From: Tetrahymena thermophila SB210
Taxonomy: Eukaryota > Ciliophora > Oligohymenophorea > Hymenostomatida > Tetrahymenidae
Length of the DNA: 64,000 nucleotides
Direction: 5' to 3'
Assembly: GCF_000189635.1 (NCBI RefSeq)
Contig: NW_002476542.1
Coordinates: 363,335-427,334 of the forward strand
Shown here: positions 25,461-38,335 of the stretch, in pieces
Layout of the letters: every line of letters starts with the position of its first letter
Position numbering within the stretch: position 1 is the first letter of the stretch
Notes under the pieces: generated by a model
Databases searched by the model: none
What the model saw: only the letters and a program-made list of their open reading frames with translations
Told to the model about the DNA's origin: nothing
Position numbers and translations under genes: made by a program

Positions 25461-27326
25461 TTATTTTTAAAAGAAATTAAATTTGGATTTACTAATTTTA
25501 ATTTTTTTGATGATTATAATTTTTGAATTATTTTTCTTTATTTTAAAAAGCGAATTGAAATAATGAATTGATTCTATTTGATTGTTGAATCTTTGCGAAT
25601 TTTACCATCTTTTAGTAAGAATTTTGTGATCATTCATTCCTGCTTATTTTTTTTAATTTTTAAAATATTATGATAAATTTTGGTTATTACTAAGTTTGAT
25701 GTGATTAATTGCAGCAATAATCATAAAATTATTTGAGGAATAAGGGAGTAAAGATTCCTAAATTGTTAAAAATTTCATAATTTAGTTAGTTAAGAAAATA
25801 AAATCATATAGTTTATTTAATATTTAAACCTTTTTAATATTTATAATAACTAATTTTCAAAAATGAATTTTCAATTTAAAATATTGATTTTATTTAGATG
25901 AAATTTTTTTAAGACGCTACTTAAAAAAAGTAAGATTAGTTAGTATTCTTATCTATTTTGAAATTTAAGATTCCGTAAGCAGAGTTTTCGAAAATAATTT
26001 TATAAAAGAAGTTAATTTTATCTATTAAATAAGTTATATTTTAAATGAATTTAAAATCTTTTTTAAATCATTAAAACATAATCTCATATTTTTATTCTAT
26101 TAAAAAATAAATTTCATTTTATTATTAATTATTATATTTATCTTTATTATCTATTTTTTTAAAAAAGAACAATAATTTGCTTATAAAAATAAATAAATAA
26201 GTATTTATTGTCATCGATTGCTTTACTTCTTTTTAATTTAAAAAAAATTTTAATTTATTTATTTTTTTATTTAATTTTATTTGATTATTTTAAAAATTAT
26301 TTCTATAGAAATTTTATCTCAAACATTTTTGGAGAATTAATATGTAGTTTTTTTAACATTATAATTTTAAAAAATAATTTTTGGATAATATGTTATCTGT
26401 TTATGTACTTTTTCTACTAAATATCATTAAAAATAATTATCTATAATATAAAAAAATGAAGCCTAACATGCCAATTTTTTGTCTCCCAGGCATTTTACTT
26501 GAATAGCTACATTTCACACATTTTTAATTTAATTAAAAAAAAAATTAAATAATTTTTAAATGACCTACATTAAAAAACATATTATTAAAATTAGCTTAAT
26601 CTTGCATTAGAAGTATTAGACAATGATTCCTCTATTTATAAAATAATATAAAAAAATTAATTAGAAAAAGTACTTGTCTGTTTTGGTTCATATAACTTTT
26701 TTTTTGTTCGTTTTTTTTTCTATTCTAATTAAACCCTTAACAAAAAATTGATAATCCAGACTAACTAAGTATTAACAAGTTTGAGTAATTATTTTAAAAT
26801 TGTCTATCAATAGTTTCATAATCCTTAGTATCTATATATATATGTTAATCTATTACAAAAATAAAAGAAAACAATAGGACAACTCATTAATTTATCCTTT
26901 TATTTTTTGTTATTAAATTTTTATGCTATTTCCTAAACCCCCCTTAATACAAAATCTTTATAAGTTTCATTAAATCTCCTTTTCAGATATTTGGCTTTCC
27001 ATTCTCATCATGGTAATTAATTAATTCTGAAATGATCAACATACTCAGAATAATACACCTACCTGTTCTTTCATTTCAATTTTTTCATTTCTGATATCAC
27101 TTTGATGTGAAAAAATAAAAATATTAAAATCAGTTTTTATCATCTGTTACTTCTTAATGGAATAAATTGTCATTTTAACATTCATTTTTATTCAGATAAA
27201 TATTCCCTTCTATTTCCCGCTTTAGCTTTCAGATATTTTAGGTTCAAACTATTACATATTTTTCAAATCTATCATATTATAATACATTTAGTTAAAATCA
27301 TATAGTCACATTTATTCTCAAATCTG

Positions 27327-27759
27327 TCATTTTAATTAATTGTGGTAGAATAATTCTTAACTGTTTAATTTAGGTTTTTAATATTCATTTTGTTTCAGTA
27401 AAACATCTTGATTTTCGATTGGTTTTACAAGTTTTTCTTGAATATTGCTTTAAGGACTAATATAAAAATTAATTTTACTTTAAATTTTTAAACATATACT
27501 TGAAATCAATAGTACTTTTTATCAATTCATTTAATAACAATTTATTATTTTTTTAAATCTCTTTAAACTGAATTTCTTTTATTTACTGCTATTTCAAAAT
27601 TTATTCATCTTGCTGCTCTATTTGATTAATAGGATTTTTAATTAATACATTATTTTTATTTTAGATTTCTTGTTAAGCCAAAAACTATTTATCATTCTGC
27701 TCTACAACTTTATTGCGCTTATATTTTAATACCAATTAGTCTATTACTTTATTAAGCAT
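27327..27759 (-). CDS. Possible Gln-rich coiled-coil protein, hypothetical
   Basis: From ATG at 27759, a glutamine- and lysine-rich frame runs for about 94 codons (MLNKVIDQLVLKYKRN, then KNPINQIEQQDEQILKQQQI) and looks coiled-coil. A 22-nt GT-AG intron at 27457-27478 would join it to a second open stretch (KLVKPIENQDVLLKQNEYQ) ending at TGA 27327-27329, for 136 residues. The codon content is richer in G and C than the surrounding spacer. Further short open stretches lie between 26940 and 27320 on the same strand, so this could be the front of a longer, decayed gene. I recognise no family. The intron is unusually short for this organism and may be spurious. Confidence 0.3.
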
Positions 27760-27879
27760 ATTTTTAAATAAAAAGGTGTTTAATAAAAGCTATTATCATA
27801 AACATTACTTATTCTCTTCTTAAAAAGCTTTTATCTAGGTAAATAAATTTACTGATAAGAATTAAATAATGTGTAGTTC

Positions 27880-27880
<1 letters not shown>

Positions 27881-27930
<50 letters not shown>
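27881..27930. repeat. (TTAG)n microsatellite
   Basis: Twelve and a half perfect copies of TTAG in a row, in gene-free DNA. Confidence 0.9.
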
Positions 27931-27931
<1 letters not shown>

Positions 27932-28688
27932 TTAATTATTGTTTTATGAAAATTTATTTATTTTATTACTAATTTTAATTTTAATAATGAATGAATGAAT
28001 TCATTTTTTATCAATTTTTCTTTTATTTAAATTTATTTTGAAATTAATTAATTTAAGTTTTAAAATCATTATTCTTCTATTTAATATTGTTTGTTTGGCT
28101 TTTTTCCTTCTAATTATTTACTAGAAAAAGGTGATAAGTTAGTTCCTTGAAAAAAGTTTTTACTTATTAAATCATAATATTTTTTAAAAGTGATGCGTTT
28201 AGAAATAAAAGCTGGTAGAGGTCCATTTATTTTAACCCTACCTCATCCTTAAATTTCCCATTTCTCCAAAATGATTGTAAATAAAAATTAACATTAATAA
28301 GATAAATATTATTAGCAAGTACGTAAAAAGAAAACTTTTTGTTTCTTTTTCAAGCAATCTATTTAATTATAAATAAATAAATTTGCCTATTTAATAATAA
28401 ATGTAAGAATATTAAAATTACATACAAAAACAACAATTTAATCAGTTCAATATCAACATTAATTGACCAACTCCTATATAAAAATGAAACTTGTTTTGCT
28501 CATTAAAAAAAATAATTTTCATAGTGGATAATTAAAAATCAAAATATAACACAAATAAACAAAAATAAAACCATCAAAATAAATTAATGAAATCATTAAT
28601 AAATTGATTAACTAATAATTTTTTTAAATAAACTTTGTAAAATTAAAATTTTTATTAAAATTTGATCTTTCAAACACTAATTAATTAA

Positions 28689-31008
28689 TCAGTCGACTTT
28701 ATTTCTAATAACAGATGATAGAATTCTACAGTCGATTTCGCTTAAGTCACTGCTATTTTAACATTTTTCTAGGAATTTAGCGATGTACTTTTTCTATAGG
28801 TCTTATGACAATGATATAGCAAACTATTCCTCAAAATAGTTTCTTTTTCTCATTTGATCTTTTTTACCAAATATTTTTGTTTGTTTAATATCAAAATTAT
28901 AGATAAATAATTAAGTAATTAATACATATCTAAGAATGGTCTTTTGTTTCCTAATTAATTTCTTTACTTAAAAAGTATGGAGAACAATCAACAAGTTATA
29001 ATGTAGCTAATTGATCTTTGCTCAATATAACCATTACTGCTTTCTTCAAAAAGATAATATCTCTATACAATTACAATATATCTAAGCTTTTCTCAACCTA
29101 GGATTCAATTAAGTTCTTTGAAGATTCATTTAATTACTGATAACCCTATTCCTACTTCTTCTTCCACAATCTATTACGATAAATAAAATAGATGGATGTT
29201 TATTTATTTAAATTTCTTTAAAATACAAAAATGTATAATAAGTAAAAAACATACCTTTTTCCAAAAATTTTATTTTGAATGTTTTTGCCCACTTTTTAAT
29301 TTTAAATTAACTCTAATTTTTTTGTGAAATATGAATTGATTTGTTTGTTATCTAACTTTTCCATCACCTCCTTTTTTAGTTACAGACCATCAGATTAACT
29401 AATTTTTTGAATTTAATCAGATTTCAAGTTTAAACAATTTTATGATTTTCTTTATCCAATAGTCAATCTTATTTTCTTTTCTTTTTCACCCCTTTTACTT
29501 TATTTATTTATTATATGTTAATATCCCTTTTAGAATGATATTTCCTCAAAAGAATCAAACTTTTATTTTGGTAAAGCTGTTTTTAAGAATGGACTTTAAG
29601 AAACGTCTACCTAATTATATTTCTGCATAAACCATTTATTTATCAAAAAAGTCACTTTTTTCATGTTAATTAGTAATTGTAATCGTCTATTCTATTTTTT
29701 CTTATTCTGTTTATAAATTTTGTTATTCAGTTTCTCTTTTTGGACTAATTTAACTTTAACAATCATTTTCGTTAGCAATAATAGTAGAAAATTTTTAAGA
29801 CATAGAATTATTATTAGCTCTGAAGTAAGGAATAGCTATTTTCTACTAATTATCCTAAACTTAAAATTCTTCATTAATATTTTTTTTATGAAATCTCTTT
29901 TCAAAGTATATTGCATCATTTTTTTAAAATAAATTATTGATTTGCATAATTTATTCATATGTATCTTGATACATATTCTAAAGGAAAAGTAAAAAAAATT
30001 CTTATTTTATGAATTTTTGAGCAATATATCTACCAATGTATCCTGATGTCATCAGAAGAGCAAGCGCACTATTTACCAAAGCCATTATTTCTGGAAAAGT
30101 AGGATATTGAACAGTGATTTGATAAACCATTTCATCCATAGAGATAACAAACTTACCATATGGGAGTATTCCTCCTTATATTGCAGACGAATTCCTAAGA
30201 CTAGTTGAATAAACTTATTCATATTGAAAAGGAGATTCATAAATACTTGTTGATTGTATTAAAAAACCTTCCTAACTTTCGTAATTTGCTTTTGCAATTT
30301 ATAGGAAACCTCAATAGCTTAATCTGCTGAGGTGTACATATAGTTATTTCTATAGCTTGATTATTTTTATTTTGAAGTTGTGTTAAATTAAGCACTAAGT
30401 AGTTTTGTACGTAAACTAGCCTTCTCACCATTAACAATATTATTAATTTCATCCTAATTAGCGCAGTTTGAAGGAGATGTCTTTTAGAAGCCATTAATAT
30501 CTAAGCAACCATAAGTTAAAACGTATAAAGCTGTCTTATAGTTATTTTTTGTGTTGATATTTAGCGTAAAATTGGAAACTTTTGAAAAATCTATGCATAA
30601 ATAACCTTCAAGTTATGGATTAGTGCAATTTACTATATCAATAGGAGTCATGCTAGCAAATGTGCTATTTTAGTAATTAAAAAAAGCTTTGAAAACCACA
30701 TACGTTTTGTTTTATTAGGCTTCTAAATCTAATACATTCTTATTGACATCGTATTCAAATCTAAATCCTACTAAATCGTTAGTTAAGTTTACTTCTACTA
30801 GATCTTCAGTTATGAAATTTTAGGATTTATATTTTGGATCAATCTAATTATCAAAATATTAAATCGTAAGATAAACAAAGTAAGTTAAGGCAGAAGCTAT
30901 AACAGCAATAGTCAGTAGTGCTCCAATAAATGTTCCTTTTTTATTTTACTAATTCCCCAAATTAAAAAAAAAATAGGAGGAAAACATATCATATTTTTTA
31001 ATACTCAT
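28689..31008 (-). pseudogene. Type 2 two-TM membrane protein, full length but frameshifted
   Basis: The exon pattern is that of the intact type 2 gene (complement of 28689-28858, 28926-29170 and 29255-31008, introns 67 and 84 nt). The frame is good from the start through the first membrane segment and most of the ectodomain. Aligned with 8672-10999, one base is missing near 30275-30285, within the block corresponding to QITTVQQGF. The shifted frame reaches TGA near 30053. A second net loss of five bases near 29550-29590 restores the original phase. Conservation of the original frame between the two breaks suggests recent inactivation, or sequence error at the first one. Confidence 0.6.
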
Positions 31009-31809
31009 CACTATTTATTTTGTTTTACTTTCTCAATTAAAAGTTTTTTAATAATTATTATTTTTTAGGTTTATATAAATTTGTGCTACTAAAGAGTTGT
31101 TTTTTATGATTAAAACAATATTTTAAATTAATCTAAATAAAATTTTTCATTATTTTTAAACTTGTGATTTTAAATTTAATATGTTTATGACAATAATTAA
31201 AACATTCACAACAAAAATATGTTTATCTTTTTGTTTCTAAACATATTTTTAATTTATTTTTAAATAAAAAAATATTCAATTTCAATCATTTATTATGTAA
31301 GTTCTAAATATGAAAAATAAAGATAACAAATAAAACCTCTTATTTATTTTACAGTACTGTTTTTTATTTGATAATACGCTTAATAACATAAAATTGCAAA
31401 GCATTTAGTTAAATTAATTTGTGAATAGAGAAGACTTCAAGAATTAATTCAGTTTATTAAAATGATACGTAATTAATTAATTAATAATCAATTTTTGTTT
31501 ATCATTGCATTAAAGATTTTGGTTGTCTTATTTTGAATTCTAGCTTTTATTTATTATTTCAATGAGCACAACTTTATTTTTATTTCTAAAATTTCAGTGA
31601 TAGAATAATTAATTTTATGGAAAAATAAATAACTATTTATTCTAATCAATCAATTATCACACATTAATTAAAAAACTTGATTTTTAGTTAAAGAAATGAT
31701 TTAAAATAAAACAAACTGACTGAATTAAGAAAACTAAATCAATTTTTAAATACAAAATAAATAATTTTTATTGATTTTTGAGGATTTTAGTTATCAATTA
31801 ATTAGATTC
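31009..31809. other. Upstream region of the type 2 copy, no gene seen
   Basis: The proximal part shares TTTCTCAATTAAAAGTTTTT with the other type 2 upstream regions. The remainder resembles 22560-23160 and 11340-11720 weakly. No coding frame is supported. Confidence 0.5.
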
Positions 31810-34150
31810 CTAATAACTGAATATATCCTATAATCTCCATCACTCAATTAAGTAATTTTTATGCTCTAATATAAGAATTTTTAAAAGGATTTTTTTTGCC
31901 TTAAGTTCTTACTATAATGATATGGTGACTTATTTTTCAAAGTAATTTCCTCATTTTACTTTTTCTAAATTTATTAAAGTGGAGGCATTAAAGATTTTAT
32001 AGCAAATCTCCTTGCATAAAAAGTAAGTGATCAACCTACAAGGTAAATAGAGGCTAACTAATTTTTGCTGATCAAGATCATAACCACCTTTTTCAGGAAT
32101 ATGATGTCTTGATACAGCTGTAAAATATCTAAAAGTTCTATTCAATTCACTGTTTCATAGATATATCAAACTCTTCTTGTACATTTTATTTTCTTTCTTT
32201 TTATATACCTAATTAATTAATTCTAATGATTTATTACTTTTATTATTGTTAAACTATTAATTAATTTAATTCAAAATTTATTTATGAGATAGATGTCATT
32301 TAAATTTTGCTTTGTTCCTAATATGATTTTCTGTGTATTTATTTTTGTAAACTTTAGAATTAATAATGACTTCCATCTTCTTTTTAAAATATTGGTTAAT
32401 TTCTTATTTGTTTAATTTAGCATTAGATTATTCAATCTTCCCTTTTGCTAAGTATTAATTATAATCACTCTCTGTCAGTCTAATTAGTATTAAATCTTAC
32501 AGCTGGCTCATTAAATTCGTTTACTCTATCTTATCTATATTCTCTTCTCATATAATTTTTTAAATTTTACAAATTTTATGAGTGATTATTGCTTGATATT
32601 TATTTTTATTTCACCATAAAAGAAGGAATTGTTATTAATTTTACATTATTCGATTCTTCATGAATTTCTCCAATTTCTTTTTTTATTGCTATTTGCAGCA
32701 AATTTTTTCTGTAGCTGAGAAGCTACATGTTAAAATAAATTAAAAAATAAATAAATTAAATTATTTTTAAATTTTGTATTATTTTATATTATTTTATATT
32801 TATTTATTTGTTTACTTTTAAATTTAAAAAAATTAATTTAAATTTAAATTTAAAATTTATTTAAATTATTATTAATCAAATACAAATTACATATAAATAT
32901 ATAAAATACTATTATATAAATTTATTTAATATTATATTAATTTCTATTAGAAAGATAAATAGTTATAGGTGTAACCCATCACTATTTATCTCTCTATTAC
33001 AAAAAAAAAAATCTGCAATTAGCAATAATTTATTTATCTCAACGTGTATTCTATCCTTATTCTAAAATATCTAATTAATTTCCATTATTTTCTCATAAGT
33101 GTCCTTCCTATTATTTATTCTACAAAAAATAGAAGGAAAAACTCTTGCTATATTATTCTCTAAGTAATACCTCTACCAAAGTATCCTAAAGAATCCTAAT
33201 ATCATTATAAGAGCAAGCGTTCTGTTTACGTAGGCTAATATTTTATGGATAAATTAGATATTGAATTTAAATTAAATATTTTATTAATCAGAACTTTTCA
33301 ATAGGGTACAACCAACATCATGAGGAATTAGAGCCTCACTTCATTATAACTTAAATTAATTAATTTAGTCATCGGATAATAGAGAAGAAAAATATTATTA
33401 AGATTAAACTAAAAGACCATTTTTCACTCAAGTAGTTTATGTTTGACCTACAAATTTATTCCAAAAAGCTTAATCAGGTGAGTATGAATACATGAAATTA
33501 TTTATGTAATTTTACTTTATCTTCTATGAAGTTAATTTGTATTACTAAGATAATAATATTAAGCGTAAAGTTACCTAATATCTTTTTAGCTAGCGCAGTT
33601 ATTAGGAATTTTTGATTTAGTTTGATTTAAATACAAACAACCATATGCCAAGAGAAATATTTAACTTTATACATTATCTTTAGGACTATGTTCAAAAGTA
33701 TAGTTGGATACTTAAGTATAATTAGTACAATAATATCAAACAATTAGAGGATTTGTACAATAAATTACATCAATTCTCGCTTCATAAAAGAAATGCTGGG
33801 CTCTCTTTTATAATTTGGATAAGCCTAATGCACTATATATTTTTTTATTTTCCTATGTCTACAGGATATATAAATCTTTGTTATCTCATCATTGAAACCG
33901 AAAGCTAACAATATTACTCTCAAATCTAGCTGAATAAGGCATTAGCAATAAAGTTTTATGATCTATATTTATGGTGATTCTATTTTTTTTATTTTAAAAT
34001 GTTAGGTAAACAAAGTAAGGATATATGACAAGGAAAATGCTCAATATAAATGATAAATCTTGCAAAAGTTCCTTTTTTAATTTACTTATTCTCACCTAAT
34101 TTAAAAAAAAGGATGATGAAAACATGTCAATTTATTTTAATAACTATCAT
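31810..34150 (-). pseudogene. Type 1 two-TM membrane protein, decayed and interrupted by an insertion
   Basis: Type 1 similarity extends from the head (ATG at 34150) to the C-terminal blocks near 31830-32150. A TGA falls seven codons after the start, and indels are frequent. A segment of about 346 bases at 32683-33028 with inverted-repeat ends interrupts the cytosolic-tail coding region. The tail region between about 32410 and 32460 is also shortened. It is clearly non-functional and is the oldest-looking type 1 copy together with 23200-25460. Confidence 0.7.
32683..33028. mobile_element. MITE-like insertion with terminal inverted repeats
   Basis: The left end reads TTATTGCTATTTGCAG. The right end, on the opposite strand, reads TTATTGCTAATTGCAG, a 16-base terminal inverted repeat with one mismatch, followed by T-rich similarity on both sides. 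The interior has no coding capacity and is almost pure A/T. Near the right end a 10-base perfect hairpin stem (GATAAATAGT at 32954, ACTATTTATC at 32981) encloses a short GC-richer loop. The element is absent at the matching place in the copies at 561-2902 and 13832-16164. A target duplication cannot be told apart from the A/T-rich flanks. Confidence 0.65.
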
Positions 34151-36152
34151 TTAGTTCTAAAAGAAATTATATTAGGGTTTAAAGAATTTAATTTTTTTTT
34201 GATTATAATTTTTAACTTATTTTAAAAGTGGATTGAAATAATCAATTAATGCTATTTGATTGGTTGAATTTTTATACATTTAAAATTCATCTTATCATAT
34301 AGTAAAAATCTCTTTGAAAGAATTTTGTCTTTATTCCTTCTTATTTTCAAGATATTAAGATTGATATTGCTTTATAAATTTTGGTTATTAAAAAATTAAT
34401 GCGATTTCTACAATAATCATAAAATAACTGATCATTATGAGAGTAAAGTTCCTTTATTGTTTATAATTTCATAATTTAATCTATGCAAAAAATAAAATAA
34501 TAAAATTTATGATAAATTTTATAATATTTAAACACTAAATCTTTTTAATAAATCAACATTAATTTCTAGAATAAATTTAAAGTTTAGAATATTCATTTTA
34601 TTTTGATGAAATTTTTCTAAAATTTTCTTGAAAAAAAGTAAGATTAGTTTAGTTAGTTAGTTCTCTTATGAATTTTTAAAAATTTTTTATTTCTTATTTT
34701 CTAGTTTTTTAATTAAATTTTATAAAAAAACTTAATTTTATGTCTTCAACAAATTTATATATTAAATGAATTCAAAATCAATTTTTAATTCATTAAAATA
34801 TAATATCGTTTTTTTATTCTTTTAAAAGAATAACTCTCTATAAATATTCTTTTAGTATTGCTTATCAAATATGTTTTGAGAGCTATTTTTCAAAAAGATG
34901 AATATTTGTTTATAAAAAATTTATTTATTTGCATCAATTGCTTTATTTTTTTTATATTTGTAAATTTATTTATTTTTTAAATTTTATTTAATTATTTTAA
35001 AAATATGGAATTACAAATTTATAATTTAAAACATTTTTGCTAAATTAAAATTTTATGGATAATATTTTTCTTTGTTTTAAGCACCTATTTTAATCTATAT
35101 CCTTAAAAACAAGTAGCTGTAATAAATAAAATCATTTAAAAGTATTGCCTAACTAACTACTTTTGGAAAAAAGTTTGAATTTCTTAAATTTTTTTTTAGT
35201 TATTTAATAGAATTAGAAATTCAAAAGATAATTTTTAAACAATCACATCCATCTTAGTATGGTAATTTTTTTAAATAAATGATTAAGATGTAACTAAAAT
35301 AGTAAATTTAATTTATTTTATGGGTTAAAAATAATTTTATTATGATAAAAATAGTAAATTTATTTCAATGAATTAATTTTAGCCACAAAAATTAATTAAT
35401 TAAAAAAATAGTTTAAGCTTTTCGAAAATGTTTAATTGGAAATATTTTTTGTTAAATACTTTCAAAAATAAGAATATGAATTTTGGGAGTAAAAGTATTG
35501 GTAAAATAATTAAAATAACCAATAAAAATGAATAAGTAATAATTTATAAAAATGATGGTTTACTAATAATATTCATTTTTAATTTACAATAGAGGAAATA
35601 TTTATTTGCAAAATTAAAATTAAAAAAGTTATATTTTTAAAATAAATTAAATTAAAAAAATGAATTAATTAAATTTTATTTAAAAAATATTTTATTTTAA
35701 AATAGTGCGTTTAATAATTAAAAAAATAAATTATTAAAATGTTAAAAAAATATATTTTTGAACAAATAACAAAGAAAATTAATAAATATTTAAATATACT
35801 TTGTCTTAAAAGAAGAAACTGTTTCCATAAAAGGGAATTTTAGAAATTAGAATTAAAAAAGTAAATCTATAAGTTTTTAAGTAGTAGAAATTAGAATTAA
35901 ATAAAAAAATCTGTTAGATTTTAAATTATTAATAGCATCTTATTTCGCTTAGTTCAAAAAAAGAAAATAAAGCTAGAAACCAAATATTAAATTGTTAAAT
36001 AATAAATTGCAAAATCTAATTAAGAATCCTTCATTATTTATTTATTTTAAGAATAAAAAAACAAGATAGATAATAAAGACCATCATATATAATAAAATAC
36101 ATATAATTATCTTTTAAAATTATATTTTTTTATATTTAGGATTTTATGTAAA
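34151..36152. other. Gene-free A/T-rich region
   Basis: A CCAAT-like type 1 upstream element is near 34245. The rest is long A/T tracts with no supported coding frame. It separates the membrane-protein array from the single-copy genes. Confidence 0.55.
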
Positions 36153-37196
36153 TCAGAACATTAAAGCAATTAAGCTAGAGAGTAAAGAGAAGATAATGAT
36201 AACAGAATTGCTTGATTTAGTAGAGCAAGTACCAACCTAACTAAAAACACATCCTTAACTTTCACAGTTGCTTGCATCCTTGATAGAATTAAGGCATTAA
36301 GTTGCACTTTTGGGTACACATGTAGCAGGAAGTTAGAAACAATTAGGACCACAATTATTAGCATCACCAGGGCATTCAGAAGCTGAGCATTCACCAGTTG
36401 AATCACAGTTATTTAAATCGCAATTAGCAATATTACAAGCATCTTAATTTGCTCCACATGTACCTTGAGTTTAAGAAACGCAATTAGTATTAGCAACACA
36501 AAGTGCATCAGTTTTAAGATCTTAACAGGTTGTTTGAGCTGTATTATTACACACATTTTTGCATCCTAAAGCATTACACTTTACAGCATCAGTTTATGAA
36601 GCACATGCATCTTCGCAAGCTTTGTTTGCTGCGTTCCATGAACAAGTTCCTTTACAATCTGCTTCTGCGAGAGTATTACAAGTGTTAGGATTTGAACAAG
36701 TTCCAAATGAGCAATTACCGTTAGGATTAGCGCATACGTTATCGCATTATAAATCAGTTTTTGCAACACAGGATATAGCTCCGGTAGCATTAAATAAGCA
36801 GTTAGTGTTGGGAGCAGAACAGGTAGCATAGTTGGTAAAGGCTTTACATTTATTTGTTAAATCGTCATTTGGTGTGCATTTAGTAACAGAAAACTAACAT
36901 GCATTATTATGATTGGTGCATGTTGCTTTATCTTTGTTATATAATTCACAATCAGTAGCCTTGGGAAGACATTTAGAAGCTTAGTAGGAGCAATTAGAGG
37001 CACTGTTTTAGCAATCATCTTAAGCAGTAAATCCAAAGCATTTAGAAGTACAAAAACTAACTCCGTTAGTGTCAGGTGTGAATTAACAGTTGGTAGTATT
37101 ACAAGTATTGCTGAGATATCCAGAGCAGGTTGGAGTGTCAGCTGCGAAAGTAACTCCGCAGATGAGGGCAACTAAAATAATAGATGAAATTTTCAT
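36153..37196 (-). CDS. GPI-anchored Cys-rich surface protein, immobilisation-antigen type
   Basis: A single exon encodes 347 residues ending at TGA. Residues 1-18 form a signal peptide (MKISSIILVALICGVTFA). The mature part is rich in Cys, Asn, Thr and Ala, with irregular repeats of the form C-x(5-8)-C, such as SGYLSNTCNTTNCQF, CKAFTNYATCSAPNTNC and CDLNNCDSTGECSASEC. The last 20 residues are a hydrophobic GPI-attachment signal after a Ser/Asn-rich stretch (TKSSNS, then VIIIFSLLSSLIALMF). This is the layout of ciliate immobilisation antigens and similar surface coats. It is far more GC-rich than its surroundings, as highly expressed ciliate surface-protein genes often are. It would be displayed on the cell and ciliary membrane. 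The family call rests on layout, not on a specific ortholog. Confidence 0.8.
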
Positions 37197-38335
37197 TCTT
37201 TTAGCTAATTTTTATCTTTCTTTTTTTATATTCTTTTTTATTTAATTAATTTATTATTAAAATGTGGTTATGCCTTCTTAATAAATATATATTTATATAT
37301 ATATGTATATGTATAGTATATATGTATTTTATAAATCATCTACCAATAGACAGACCACAAAGCAAGCTATTTTTATTAATCTCAATTTAAGATTTTGATT
37401 TCTTGTTTTTTAAATTGAGACGGGTAGGGTAATTTCATCAAATTTTATGATCAGGTACCTAATTTAGTCATTGTTGTTGTATTTATCTATTTATCTATCT
37501 ATCTATCAATCGCATCAGCAAATATAAAATAAACAATATTAAATATTATACGAGAGATTTATTCAAAAAGGCAAGCAACTCAAAAAATAAATTAATTTGT
37601 AAAAAATTATTTGCTTAAAAAAGTATATTTCAAAAAAAATGTTTGCTCAATACTTTTCAGACTTATAATTCAACGAGAAATTGACATTTTATATTCATAA
37701 ATAATGATTCATTCATTTAATTATGAGAACTTATGAATTCATTATTATTTTTATTACTTTTTCTTACAAATATAAAAAAATTTTTATTATTCATTGTATT
37801 ATTGACTTACTTATTGATTTAGATTTTTTTTCTTCTAAAATTATTTTTTCAAAAAAAATAAATGTATTTGTTTGATACTTTGAAAAATTATTTGATGTGT
37901 TTTATGCATAAATTAATCAATGAAGAGTGAATCTTGCTAGCTAATTGAATTGATTTTAATAAAAAAAATTGTTATTTGTTTGTTTGTTTTTGAATAATAA
38001 AACCCGCAAAAAACAAAAAAATCAAAATAACAAACAAGTTTTAATTCATTTAAAGCAATATTTTCAATTTTAAAAATTTTGATAGAATCTTTAATTAAAG
38101 GCAATTAATTAATTAATCCATTTATTTTAAAATTGCATACAAAAAAGCTATTATATAATTTAGTGTATAGAATTAAATATAAAAGTTATTAGTCACACAC
38201 ACATAAGTGCTATTATCTATGGTAGGTTTATTTATTTTAAATGATATTCAAAACAAATAGGACCTTTTATTTTCTAAAAACTATAGGGTAAACCTTTAAG
38301 CGAGAAGCAAGTGAATTCATCCTAAAATTCACAAA
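37197..38335. other. Divergent intergenic region
   Basis: This lies between the minus-strand surface-protein gene and the plus-strand CAP-H gene, so it should hold both promoters. It contains a TA/TATG-rich stretch at about 37287-37330 and a short (TCTA)n at about 37482-37508. No coding frame was found. Confidence 0.55.

Noticed and set aside
26208-26420. Hydrophobic 70-codon frame
   Set aside because: It is built of Phe, Leu, Ile, Tyr and Asn codons, as any T-rich stretch would give, with no family signal.
26990-27040. EF-hand-like motif (NYHDENGKPNI)
   Set aside because: The stretch is too short and lacks the spacing of a calcium loop, and no flanking helices are visible.
29720-29932. Plus-strand frame of 70 codons
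   Set aside because: It is the antisense of the type 2 cytosolic tail, which aligns with other copies on the minus strand.
36559-36831. Plus-strand frame of 90 codons inside the surface-protein gene
   Set aside because: It is the antisense of the Cys-rich coding region. The minus-strand reading has a signal peptide, regular cysteines and a GPI signal.
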